The notes beneath the pieces were generated by a model. The model had not been told where the DNA came from, made no database searches, and saw only the letters and a list, made by a program, of their open reading frames with translations. From Alloboseaceae bacterium BT-24-1 (GTDB lineage Bacteria; Pseudomonadota; Alphaproteobacteria; Rhizobiales; Beijerinckiaceae): a stretch of DNA of 64,000 bases. The stretch's first letter is position 1, and the number at the start of each line of letters is the position of its first letter. A program made the position numbers and the translations under genes. The stretch is from contig JAOYTL010000003.1 in NCBI GenBank assembly GCA_025846845.1, positions 62,001-126,000 of the forward strand, read 5' to 3'. This document shows positions 50,198-63,476 of the stretch, piece by piece.

Positions 50198-50980
50198 ATG
50201 AGCGCGGTCGATTTCGCTGAGTTCGTCGCCCGGCTGGCGACGCTGTCGGGCCAGGCGATCCTGCCTTTCTTCCGCGCCAGGCACACGACCGAGGACAAGT
50301 CCGGCGGCGGCGTCTTCGACCCCGTCACCGAGGGCGATCGCGCCGGCGAAGACGTGATGCGCGACCTGATCAAGCGCACCTTCCCGGCCCACGGCATCCT
50401 CGGCGAGGAGTTCGGCGCCGAGAATGCCGATGCTGACTATGTCTGGGTGCTCGATCCGATCGACGGCACCCGCGCCTTCATCTCCGGCATCCCGGTCTGG
50501 GGCACGCTGATCGGGCTGACCCGCAAAGGCGTGCCGGTCTACGGCATGATGAACCAGCCCTTCACCGGCGAGCGCTTCTCCGGCGATGGCCGCATGGCGC
50601 GCTATGAGGGGCCGAACGGACCGCGCACGCTCCACACCCGCCAGCTGACGAACCTCGCCGAGGCGACGCTGATGACGACGAGCCCGCATCTCTTCGTCAA
50701 CGGGCAGAAAGCCGCCTACAGCCGCGTCGAGAGCGCCGTGCGCATGGCCCGCTATGGCTGCGACTGCTACGCCTATTGCATGCTCGCCGCCGGCCATATC
50801 GATCTCGTCATCGAGAGCGGGCTGAAGCCCTACGATATCGTCGCGCTGATCCCGATCATCGAGGGCGCCGGCGGCATCGTCACCTCATGGGACGGCGGCA
50901 GCGCCGCCCAGGGCGGCACCATCCTCGCTGCCGGCAACAGGACGCTGCACCAGGCCGCGCTCGCCCTCCTCAACGGCTGA
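50198..50980 (+). CDS. hisN: Histidinol-phosphatase-like inositol monophosphatase family protein
   Basis: A 260-residue metal-dependent phosphatase of the IMPase superfamily. Motifs: ILGEEFG (about 67-73), the metal site WVLDPIDGTRAF (Asp86, Asp89) and KPYDIVALIPIIEGAGG near 199. The order matches HisN, which removes phosphate from histidinol phosphate in histidine synthesis. I chose the ATG at 50198 because AAGGA lies at 50186-50190; a second ATG is 21 bases earlier. The last 96 bases overlap the antisense end of the lysophospholipase-like gene. Histidine-pathway genes are not nearby, so exact substrate is less sure. Confidence 0.85.
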   Translation: MSAVDFAEFVARLATLSGQAILPFFRARHTTEDKSGGGVFDPVTEGDRAGEDVMRDLIKRTFPAHGILGEEFGAENADADYVWVLDPIDGTRAFISGIPVWGTLIGLTRKGVPVYGMMNQPFTGERFSGDGRMARYEGPNGPRTLHTRQLTNLAEATLMTTSPHLFVNGQKAAYSRVESAVRMARYGCDCYAYCMLAAGHIDLVIESGLKPYDIVALIPIIEGAGGIVTSWDGGSAAQGGTILAAGNRTLHQAALALLNG

Positions 50981-51955
50981 AGCTGGCGCAGCGGGCTTTT
51001 CGCCTAGCAGATCCTCACCCGGCACGAAGGCGTCGAAGGCAGCCCAGAACTGCGCCCGGATCGCGTCGCTCTCCATCAGGATCTCATGGCGCGCCGTCGG
51101 CAGCACCAAGGCCGAGCCGGTCTTGAGCCGGGCGGCGAAACGCTCGATCGCCGGGCTCGACACGACAGGATCGCGCCCGGCCGCGACGATCAGCGTCGGC
51201 ACCCTGACCTCGAGCGGCGCGCGTGGCTGCGCCAGGCGGCCCATGAGCTGGAAGGCAGCATGGATCCAACCGACGCTGGGGTCGCCGACGGCGAGTTCGC
51301 GCGCCGCCGCCGACAGGGCGGCATTGCGGGCATAGCGGACCGGATCGGAGCTCAACCGGTTGCCCTCGAACGGCTTGGTGCCGATCGCGGTATCGCCGCC
51401 ACCCGGCACGAAGGCCTTGCCGAAGCCGAGCCAGTACAGCACACGCGCTAGCCAGCGGGCGCCGCGCGGATTCTCGATCATGCTGATGCCGAGCATTGGC
51501 GCGATCGCGACCAGGCGCGCGACCGGCAGCGCCTCCCGGCGCGCCGCATCGAGGCAAAGCGCTGCACCCATCGAATGGGCCAGCACGAAATAGGGCGCAG
51601 GAAAGTGCTCCTGCATCTGTGCCACGACCAGAGCAAGGTCGCGCTCATAGTGCACGAGGCGGCCGACATGACCGCGGCGCTGCCGGCTGGTGAAACGCTG
51701 CGAGCCGCCCTGCCCGCGCCAGTCGAACGTCAGGACATGGAAGCCGCGCCGGCGCAATTCGGCGATCGTCTCGCTGTAGCGCTCGATGAACTCAGCCCGC
51801 CCCTGCGCGACGAGGATCGTGCCCCTTTCGCGCCGCACGGTCGGGCGCCAGCTCGCCAGGCGCAGGCGGGCGCCGTCGCTGGTTTCGGCAAACCAGACCT
51901 TGCCGTGGCCGGGCACCGGATAGTCCGGCTGGTGGAAGAATTCGGCCTCGGTCAT
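50885..51955 (-). CDS. Lysophospholipase-like alpha/beta hydrolase
   Basis: A 356-residue hydrolase of the PldB/monoacylglycerol-lipase type. Features: GTILVAQGRAEFIERYSETIAEL, FHVLTFDWRGQGGSQR, the nucleophile elbow LAHSMGAAL, and the later VPTLIVAAGRDPVVSSPAIERF and PTARHEILME with catalytic Asp and His. It would act on membrane lipids or lysophospholipids. I chose the start at MTEAEFF, with GGGAG 6 bases upstream; an ATG 21 bases earlier (51976) is possible. The last about 30 residues (SAVEEGERGLVQRPVAGSE and following) are translated from DNA antisense to hisN and are probably an extension past the family's normal end. Confidence 0.88.
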   Translation of the reverse strand: MTEAEFFHQPDYPVPGHGKVWFAETSDGARLRLASWRPTVRRERGTILVAQGRAEFIERYSETIAELRRRGFHVLTFDWRGQGGSQRFTSRQRRGHVGRLVHYERDLALVVAQMQEHFPAPYFVLAHSMGAALCLDAARREALPVARLVAIAPMLGISMIENPRGARWLARVLYWLGFGKAFVPGGGDTAIGTKPFEGNRLSSDPVRYARNAALSAAARELAVGDPSVGWIHAAFQLMGRLAQPRAPLEVRVPTLIVAAGRDPVVSSPAIERFAARLKTGSALVLPTARHEILMESDAIRAQFWAAFDAFVPGEDLLGEKPAAPASAVEEGERGLVQRPVAGSEDGAALGGAAAVP

Positions 51956-52004
51956 CGGCGCTCCCGGCAGGCTCATCGCTTCGTTATGCCCAGCTGAACC
52001 CGGT

Positions 52005-52032
52005 CTTGAAAAGCCGGAAATGCCACCCAGAT
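52005..52032 (+). promoter_or_regulatory. Predicted heat-shock (RpoH) promoter of the hsp20 gene
   Basis: CTTGAA (52005-52010), 15-base spacer and CCCAGAT (52026-52032), close to the RpoH consensus CTTGAAA-N-CCCCATAT. Transcription would start near 52039, immediately before the structured leader. Confidence 0.55.
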
Positions 52033-52039
52033 CATTGTG

Positions 52040-52133
52040 GCGCAGGCCGTCAAGCGGCTGCGCAGACCTGAACCGGGCCCGCGCTCATGACGAGGCGGGC
52101 CGCCACAGATGTCGCTTCCTCTGGAGGACAATC
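52040..52133 (+). ncRNA. ROSE-type RNA thermometer leader of the hsp20 gene
   Basis: Three stems can form in the leader. Stem 1: near 52040-52064, arms GCGCAG / CTGCGC. Stem 2: GGCCCGC (52076-52082) / GCGGGCC (52095-52101). Stem 3 covers the ribosome site: TCGCT (52112-52116), matching the UYGCU element of ROSE thermometers, opposite AGGA (52125-52128). In ROSE leaders, heat opens the last hairpin and frees the Shine-Dalgarno. The ATG is at 52134. Structure is inferred by eye. Confidence 0.6.
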
Positions 52134-52595
52134 ATGCGTTCCTACGATCTTTCCCCGCTCTATCGCTCGACTGTCGGCTTCGATCGCCTGTTCTCGCTGC
52201 TCGACCAGGCTACCAGTGTCGAGAATACGCCGAGCTATCCCCCCTACAATATCGAACGCACCGCCGAGAACGCCTATCGCATCTCGATCGCGGTCGCCGG
52301 CTTCGGCGAATTCGACCTTTCGATCGAGAGCAAGGAGAACGCTCTGACCGTTCGCGGCGAGAAGAAGGCCGCCGATGATGCACAGCAGCGCGAGGTCCTG
52401 CATCAGGGCATCGCCGCCCGCGCCTTCGAGCGCCGCTTCCAGCTTGCCGACTACGTCCAGGTCACCGGCGCCAGCCTCGAGAACGGCCTGCTCCATATCG
52501 ACCTCGTCCGCGAGATCCCCGAGGCCAAGAAGCCGCGCCTGATTCCGATCGGCGCTCAGGGCGCCAAGGTGATCGAGGCCAGGAAGGCCGCGTAG
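52134..52595 (+). CDS. Hsp20-family small heat-shock protein
   Basis: A 153-residue small heat-shock protein of the IbpA/HspA class. N-terminus MRSYDLSPLYRSTVGFDRLFSLLDQ; alpha-crystallin domain from about 38 (YPPYNIERTAENAYRISIAVAGFGEFDLSIESKENALTVRGEKK) to GVARAF-like AARAFERRFQLADYVQV and GLLHIDLVREIPEAKKPR with the A-x-x-x-n-G-x-L motif (ASLENGLLHIDL). It holds unfolding proteins in an aggregation-resistant state. Ribosome site GGAGGA is sequestered in the ROSE-type leader, and an RpoH-type promoter lies upstream. A terminator hairpin follows at 52636. Confidence 0.95.
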   Translation: MRSYDLSPLYRSTVGFDRLFSLLDQATSVENTPSYPPYNIERTAENAYRISIAVAGFGEFDLSIESKENALTVRGEKKAADDAQQREVLHQGIAARAFERRFQLADYVQVTGASLENGLLHIDLVREIPEAKKPRLIPIGAQGAKVIEARKAA

Positions 52596-52635
52596 CCACA
52601 GTATCGGTGTTCAAGCACCGCTAGCCTTAAACGCG

Positions 52636-52668
52636 AGAGCCTCTCCGGGAAACCGGGGAGGCTCTTAG
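52636..52668 (+). terminator. hsp20 terminator
   Basis: 13-bp stem AGAGCCTCTCCGG (52636-52648) / CCGGGGAGGCTCT (52653-52665), one T-G pair, GAAA loop, followed by TTAG. Strong hairpin with weak U-tract, 40 bases past the hsp20 stop and 18 bases before the end of the next, convergent gene. Confidence 0.7.
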
Positions 52669-52683
52669 TGCGCCCTGCAACTC

Positions 52684-53493
52684 TCAGTTCGGCGGATTGA
52701 CCGGAGCGATCGTCGTCTCCGGCTTCGGCTGCGCCGTCTTCATTTCCTCGATCTGCACCGGTGGCAGGGTCGTATCGGGCGTCGGAATGCCGCTCGGATG
52801 CGCCCGTGCCAGTGGCGGCAGGCGGTCTGGCTCATCCGCGCCGCGAACATCCTGCGGATTGACCAGCTTCGGCTTGCCGATGTCCTTCGGCGCGACCGCC
52901 GGCACTGCGGCGGGCTTCGCCGCAGGCACATCAGGTTTCGGGGCGGCGGGTGACGGCGGAACCGCTGTCGCCGGTGCATTGGCCTCGGCCGGTGGCTGGG
53001 CAGGCTTGAGGACAGCCGGACGCTCCGGCGGACGCGGCGTCAGCTTCTTAGGCGCCGGACGCTCCTCCTCGCGCGGGTCGAGCCGGACGGTCCGCGGCGG
53101 CTGCAGCACGATCCGGTCGATCAGTTCGCCGTTGAACCGGTCGATGACGAGCCGCACCCGCGAGCCGTTCGCCGCCAGGCCGTCGACGATGACGGCCGAG
53201 CGGGTGCGCACCGTGCGCTGCACCTCACGCAGGCCGAACTCCCGAGCCGCGCCCCGCTCCAGCGCGCGCGGCGGGATCGGCGCAGCCCGGTGCGGCGCAT
53301 AGTCGTAGCGCGGGCCATAGCTGTAACCATCGTCGTAGTCGTAACCATAGCCGTAGCGGGCATAGCCACTGCCGTAATCATCGAGCTGCGCCAGCGCTGG
53401 ACCGCTCGCACCGGCCATCACGGCCGAAACGGCAATGCCTGCCAGCCGGCGCCGCAACGGGCGCTGTGCAGCGGGCGAAACGAAAACTGCCAT
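52684..53493 (-). CDS. Secreted Tyr/Gly-rich and Pro-rich protein of unknown function
   Basis: A 269-residue protein with a signal peptide (AGIAVSAVMAGASGPALAQ, cleavage near 36). Then a Tyr/Gly/Asp run of about 25 residues (SGYARYGYGYDYDDGYSYG), a central PepSY-like segment with VIDRFNGELIDRIVLQ (about 115-132), and a long low-complexity tail rich in Pro, Ala and Lys (AAKPAAVPAVAPKDIGKPK). It is probably periplasmic. The Tyr-rich and PA-rich repeats are common in alphaproteobacterial secreted proteins of unknown function. Its two neighbours do not indicate a role. Confidence 0.75.
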   Translation of the reverse strand: MAVFVSPAAQRPLRRRLAGIAVSAVMAGASGPALAQLDDYGSGYARYGYGYDYDDGYSYGPRYDYAPHRAAPIPPRALERGAAREFGLREVQRTVRTRSAVIVDGLAANGSRVRLVIDRFNGELIDRIVLQPPRTVRLDPREEERPAPKKLTPRPPERPAVLKPAQPPAEANAPATAVPPSPAAPKPDVPAAKPAAVPAVAPKDIGKPKLVNPQDVRGADEPDRLPPLARAHPSGIPTPDTTLPPVQIEEMKTAQPKPETTIAPVNPPN

Positions 53494-53594
53494 GGTCTGT
53501 CCTCTGTCAGACGAAAATTGCAGTCTTCAGTTCTCGGTAAGGATTGCGGCGTGCTTGCGGCATGAATCAGCTGGGAAACAGACCCTTTTCGGCT

Positions 53595-54653
53595 TCAGAC
53601 AGCAGCCAGCACGGCCGCGAGCCGATCGACCTCATCCTGCCGCGTCGCGAAAGAACAGACGAAGCGACCGACGACCTCCCCAGCCCGAAGCTCCTGCCCC
53701 ACAGGCAGCGCACCGTCGGACCAGGCGATGTACTGCGCGCCCTGCGCCGCCAGTGCCGCTTGCGCCTGCGGCGGCAGCACCAGGAAGACCTCGTTCGCCT
53801 CGCAGGCCCAGGCCGGTCGGAGCTTGCCTGCGGCCTCGACGGCTCGGGCGAGACGGCTGGCCATCGCATTGGCGTGCCGAGCGAGGTCGAGCCAATGGCG
53901 ATCAGCCAGCAGCCCCTCGAACTGCGCCCCGATCAGGCGGCCCTTGGACAGGGTGTGCCCGGCCCGCTTGCGCCGCCACGGCATCTCACCCGCATTGGCA
54001 GGATCGAAGACGATCACGGCCTCGGCTGCGAAGGCACCGTTCTTGGTGCCTCCGAAGGAGAGTACGTCGACACCCGCCTTCCAGGTGATTTCGGCCGGCG
54101 TGCAGCCGAGCGCGACGACGGCATTGGCGAAGCGGGCGCCGTCCATATGCAGCTTCAGCCCGCGCGGCGCGATCGCCCGCTTCAGCGCCGCGATTTCGGC
54201 CGGCGTGTAGACCAGCCCGCACTCGGTCGCCTGCGTGATCGACAGCATTTGCGGCTGCACCTGATGCACGGCGCCCGCCCGCATGCGCGCGAGTTGGTCG
54301 GTAACGACTTCGGGAGCGAGCTTGCAGCCGTCGCCCGGCAATCCGACGATCTTGGCCCCGCCGGTGAAGAATTCCGGCGCACCGCATTCATCGGCGGCGA
54401 TATGCGCCTCGTGATGGCAGAGCACCGCCCCCCAGGGCTGGACCAGGCTCGCCAGCGCCAGGGCATTCGCCGCCGTGCCGCTCGTGACCAGGAAGACCGC
54501 GACCTCGCGTTCGAACAGCTCCGCGAACAGGCCCTCGACCCGCTTCGTCCAGGTATCGTTGCCATAGGCCGTGGCAAAGCCGTCATTGGCGGCTGCCATC
54601 GCCTGCATCACCGGCGCGCTCGCCCCGGCCAGGTTGTCGCTGATGAAATTCAT
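53595..54653 (-). CDS. ltaE: Low-specificity L-threonine aldolase
   Basis: A 352-residue PLP enzyme that splits L-threonine or L-allo-threonine to glycine and acetaldehyde. Hallmarks: NFISDNLAGASAPVMQAM, FLVTSGTAANALALASL, CHHEAHIAADECGAPE, LHMDGARFANAV and the PLP lysine Lys204 in LSFGGTKNG. Length fits LtaE. ATG at 54653; the frame upstream is open but has a different character. Alone on the minus strand, divergent from gltB over a long gap. Confidence 0.92.
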   Translation of the reverse strand: MNFISDNLAGASAPVMQAMAAANDGFATAYGNDTWTKRVEGLFAELFEREVAVFLVTSGTAANALALASLVQPWGAVLCHHEAHIAADECGAPEFFTGGAKIVGLPGDGCKLAPEVVTDQLARMRAGAVHQVQPQMLSITQATECGLVYTPAEIAALKRAIAPRGLKLHMDGARFANAVVALGCTPAEITWKAGVDVLSFGGTKNGAFAAEAVIVFDPANAGEMPWRRKRAGHTLSKGRLIGAQFEGLLADRHWLDLARHANAMASRLARAVEAAGKLRPAWACEANEVFLVLPPQAQAALAAQGAQYIAWSDGALPVGQELRAGEVVGRFVCSFATRQDEVDRLAAVLAAV

Positions 54654-55317
54654 GGAGCTGGTATCCGGCGGGCCGCTGCGAGAGGCCTGACGGATACGCA
54701 CGCTCCCGCCGCAGCGCAATCGACGCTGGAGCCCGTTCCGGTCTGCTTGCATCGCAAGCCGACCGGCAAAAGGCCTCCAACCGGGAGCGAGAGACGGGCA
54801 GCCCCGACTTGGCTGCCGACAACTTCCGGCTTGGCTCGTTGGCCGAGCTGATGCGAAAATGTCCTGACGCAGACACAGATAGCAACAAAATGTCGTTGCA
54901 GCGCAAAATCGACGCTTGTGCCCAGATTGGAATTCTGGCAAGGTCAAGGCATTAGGACAGTGATACTGTCCCATTTCGGAGTGGGCCTCGCCGAGGCCCC
55001 GGCGCAGGCGGATGGAGCGGACGATGACGGGAGGTACGGCAAACAAAGCCAAAGCCAACCGTACGACGCGCGCCGCCCGCAAAACGGCGGCGTAACCAGG
55101 CGCGGCAGGGCTTAGGCCCGAGGCGCCTGCGGAGGACGCGGGCGCAAGACCAGACCAGCGCAAGCAACCTTCGCAAACTGACGATAAAGCCGAACCGGCC
55201 CGATCCTTGCTCGGCAAGGAGAGAGCCGGAACGGCAGCGGCGCGGCGACGCGCGGACTTTGGCTGGCTCCCGAGCGTATGCTTCGGGGCCCAAGGCGGCG
55301 GATGGGCGGAGGTGACG
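54654..55317. other. 664-bp region upstream of gltB
   Basis: No gene is supported. It holds two dyads at 54919-54940 (TGCC-C-AGA ... TCTGGCA) and 54955-54971 (GGACAGT-GAT-ACTGTCC), about 350-400 bases before gltB. Near the 3' end, GGAGG at 55308-55312 precedes the gltB ATG. No confident promoter. The first part belongs to the ltaE upstream region. Confidence 0.5.
54955..54971. promoter_or_regulatory. GGACAGT / ACTGTCC dyad upstream of gltB
   Basis: A perfect 7-bp inverted repeat with GAT spacer. It lies beside the looser dyad at 54919-54940. Candidate operators for gltBD or for ltaE on the other strand. Confidence 0.35.
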
Positions 55318-60054
<4,737 letters not shown>

Positions 60055-60058
60055 GACG

Positions 60059-61483
<1,425 letters not shown>

Positions 61484-61502
61484 GCGGCAGAAGCCGCCAA
61501 GC

Positions 61503-61610
61503 GTCATGCTCGGGCGAAGACCCGAGCATCTCAGGCCGGAAGAGGCTCCCGCCGGCGCCCTCTCGTCACGAGATTCTCGGGTCTGCGCTTCGCTTCGCCC
61601 GAGAATGACG
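61503..61610. repeat. Palindromic intergenic repeat after gltD
   Basis: GTCATGCTCGGG (61503-61514) and CCCGAGAATGAC (61598-61609) form the outer arms; each side can also make its own hairpin, TGCTCGGG / CCCGAGCA (61507-61528) and ATTCTCGGG / CCCGAGAAT. A dispersed element of the sort common in this group. It lies between the convergent gltD and mutT genes and may act as a terminator for both. Confidence 0.75.
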
Positions 61611-61616
61611 GTCCTT

Positions 61617-62021
61617 TCACACGCCCAGCAGATCCACCAGCGGCGGAATCAGCGGCTCGTCCGCCGGTGGCATGGCGAGGTCGCGCAGCTTGCCGGGGCG
61701 CACCCATTTCAGGCCCTGCCCCTCGCGCGAGCTGACCACCCCCTCCCAGCGCCGGCAGATATAGAGCGGCATCAGCAGGTGGAATTCCGGATACGCGTAG
61801 CTGGCGAAGGTCAGTGGCGCGAGGCAGGCTTCCTTGACCTCGATGCCGAGCTCCTCGGAAAGCTCGCGGATCAGGGCGGGCTCCGGCCGCTCGCCAGCTT
61901 CGAGCTTGCCGCCGGGAAATTCCCACAGGCCCGCGAGGGACTTGCCTTCGGGGCGTTGGGTGACGAGTACGCGGTTGTCGGAATCGATCAGAGCGCAGGC
62001 GACGACGAGCAGCAGCTTCAC
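61617..62021 (-). CDS. mutT: MutT/Nudix hydrolase (8-oxo-dGTP diphosphatase-like)
   Basis: A 134-residue Nudix enzyme. The Nudix box is complete: GGKLEAGERPEPALIRELSEELGI (G-x5-E-x7-REL-x-EELG). The N-terminus LLLVVACALIDSDNRVLVTQRPEGKSLAGLWEFPGGK matches MutT, which hydrolyses 8-oxo-dGTP to prevent mutations. It starts 7 bases after the downstream-reading lipoprotein gene's stop and is on the same strand as that gene and argJ, a run often seen in related genomes. Confidence 0.92.
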   Translation of the reverse strand: MKLLLVVACALIDSDNRVLVTQRPEGKSLAGLWEFPGGKLEAGERPEPALIRELSEELGIEVKEACLAPLTFASYAYPEFHLLMPLYICRRWEGVVSSREGQGLKWVRPGKLRDLAMPPADEPLIPPLVDLLGV

Positions 62022-62028
62022 AGCAAAA

Positions 62029-62538
62029 CTAATGTCCCGAGAGGATGACCTCGACCGGCTCGGTTTCCTTGCCGGTCAGCGTGACCTCGTCATAGACCGA
62101 ACCGCCCTCGCGGAAAATCGCATCTTCCTCGCCCCAGATCACCTGGGTCGAGACGAAGTAGGTACCGGGTGCGACCTTGTCGAAGCTGAAGCGCCCCCTC
62201 GCCGTCGTCTTGGTCGTCCGGGTGAATTGCGCGTAGAGCGGATCGACCTGGCCGTTCGGATAGCGCCAGTGCGGCAGGAACTTGGTCTTCTCGAAGATGC
62301 TGCTGAAGCGCTCGCGGGCATAGGCCGTCGCCGGGATCAGTCTGACGATTTCGCCCGCCGCATTCACGACCTGGCCTTTTGAACGCGTGCGAAAAGCGTG
62401 GCCGACGATGGTGCCGGTTCCGGGTTTTCGGATCACGGCCGCTTCCTCGGCCGAGAAGGACGACGTCGTCGACGGCTCCTGTGCCATACAGGCACCCAGC
62501 AGAGCCGCAAGGCCCAGCACGCATGCGATCCTCTTCAT
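62029..62538 (-). CDS. Lipoprotein of unknown function with carboxypeptidase-regulatory-like fold
   Basis: A 169-residue protein. Signal peptide with lipobox LGAC (Cys17). The mature part has RTTKTTARGRFSFDKVAPGTYFVSTQVIW, a pattern of prealbumin-like or carboxypeptidase regulatory beta-sandwich domains. It contains no enzymatic motif. Its ATG overlaps the EamA transporter stop (ATGA), so it is coupled to that gene. Function unknown. Confidence 0.8.
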   Translation of the reverse strand: MKRIACVLGLAALLGACMAQEPSTTSSFSAEEAAVIRKPGTGTIVGHAFRTRSKGQVVNAAGEIVRLIPATAYARERFSSIFEKTKFLPHWRYPNGQVDPLYAQFTRTTKTTARGRFSFDKVAPGTYFVSTQVIWGEEDAIFREGGSVYDEVTLTGKETEPVEVILSGH

Positions 62539-63476
62539 CTGGCTCGTCCCCCTGCAGGCGCCGTCGAAACCAGAAAGACGCCTGCGAGGATGATGCAACC
62601 TCCGATAATCTGCCGCAACTCCAGCGTTTCGCCGAGGACGAGCACACCCATGACGGCAGCGACCGCCGGAACCAGATAGCCGGTCATCGCCGCGCGCGTC
62701 GGTCCGGCGGCGCGGATCAGCCGCATGAAGAACGTCACCGGCAGCGCCGTCGCGAGCACGCCGAGCGCCAGCACGGCCTGCCAATGCGGCAGCAGGGCCG
62801 ACAGCGCGCCCCCGCCGGAGAAGACAAGCGTCAGCAGCAGCGCACCCGAGCCGGAGACCATCTGCTGGCCGAGCGCAAGCCGGATCGGATCGCCCGACTG
62901 TGGCGGCACCGCACGGACGTAGAGATTCGCAACGGCGTAAGAGAGGGTCGCACCGACCATGGCGAGGAGGCTGAGCACCGTGCCGCCGCCCTCGGCGAGG
63001 CGCGGCCCGATCAGGATGGCAACGCCTGCCATACCGATCACGATACCAGTGAGGCGGCGTCGACCGAGACGTTCCTCGGCGAACAGGAGATGCGCGAACA
63101 GTGCCGTGACCAATGGCCCTGCCGCCTGGATCATCGCGGCCGGGCCGCTGGCGAGCTGGATCAGCGCATAGGCGACGAGCACGTTCGGCAGCCAGCCATT
63201 GGCCGTGCCGAGCACGAGCCAGTGGCGAAGTTCATGCCGACGTGGCAACGGGCTCTGGCCGCGCGCTGCGACGAAGAGCGCCAGCGTCGCCGCGCCGAGC
63301 AGGCCGCGGCCGGCGGCGATCGCCCAGGGCGAGACCTCGCCCGCCATCAGCTTGATGAACAGGTAGCTGCTGCCCCAGAGGAACGAACAGGCGGCGAGGT
63401 TGCCGACGATGAAGGCCTTGCTCGGCCCCGCCGGACCAGCGGGCTCAGGAGCGATAGTCGCCGTTGATTTCGACAT
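62535..63476 (-). CDS. EamA-family (DMT) transporter
   Basis: A 313-residue membrane protein with ten predicted helices in two EamA repeats: FLWGSSYLFIKLMAGEVSPWAIAAGRGLLGA starts the first, and TLSYAVANLYVRAVPPQ the second, ending VLVLGETLELRQIIGGCIILAGVFLV. Drug/metabolite exporters of this family move amino acids or metabolites. The first 32 bases overlap the 3' end of argJ, and its stop overlaps the lipoprotein start. Substrate unknown. Confidence 0.9.
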   Translation of the reverse strand: MSKSTATIAPEPAGPAGPSKAFIVGNLAACSFLWGSSYLFIKLMAGEVSPWAIAAGRGLLGAATLALFVAARGQSPLPRRHELRHWLVLGTANGWLPNVLVAYALIQLASGPAAMIQAAGPLVTALFAHLLFAEERLGRRRLTGIVIGMAGVAILIGPRLAEGGGTVLSLLAMVGATLSYAVANLYVRAVPPQSGDPIRLALGQQMVSGSGALLLTLVFSGGGALSALLPHWQAVLALGVLATALPVTFFMRLIRAAGPTRAAMTGYLVPAVAAVMGVLVLGETLELRQIIGGCIILAGVFLVSTAPAGGRAR

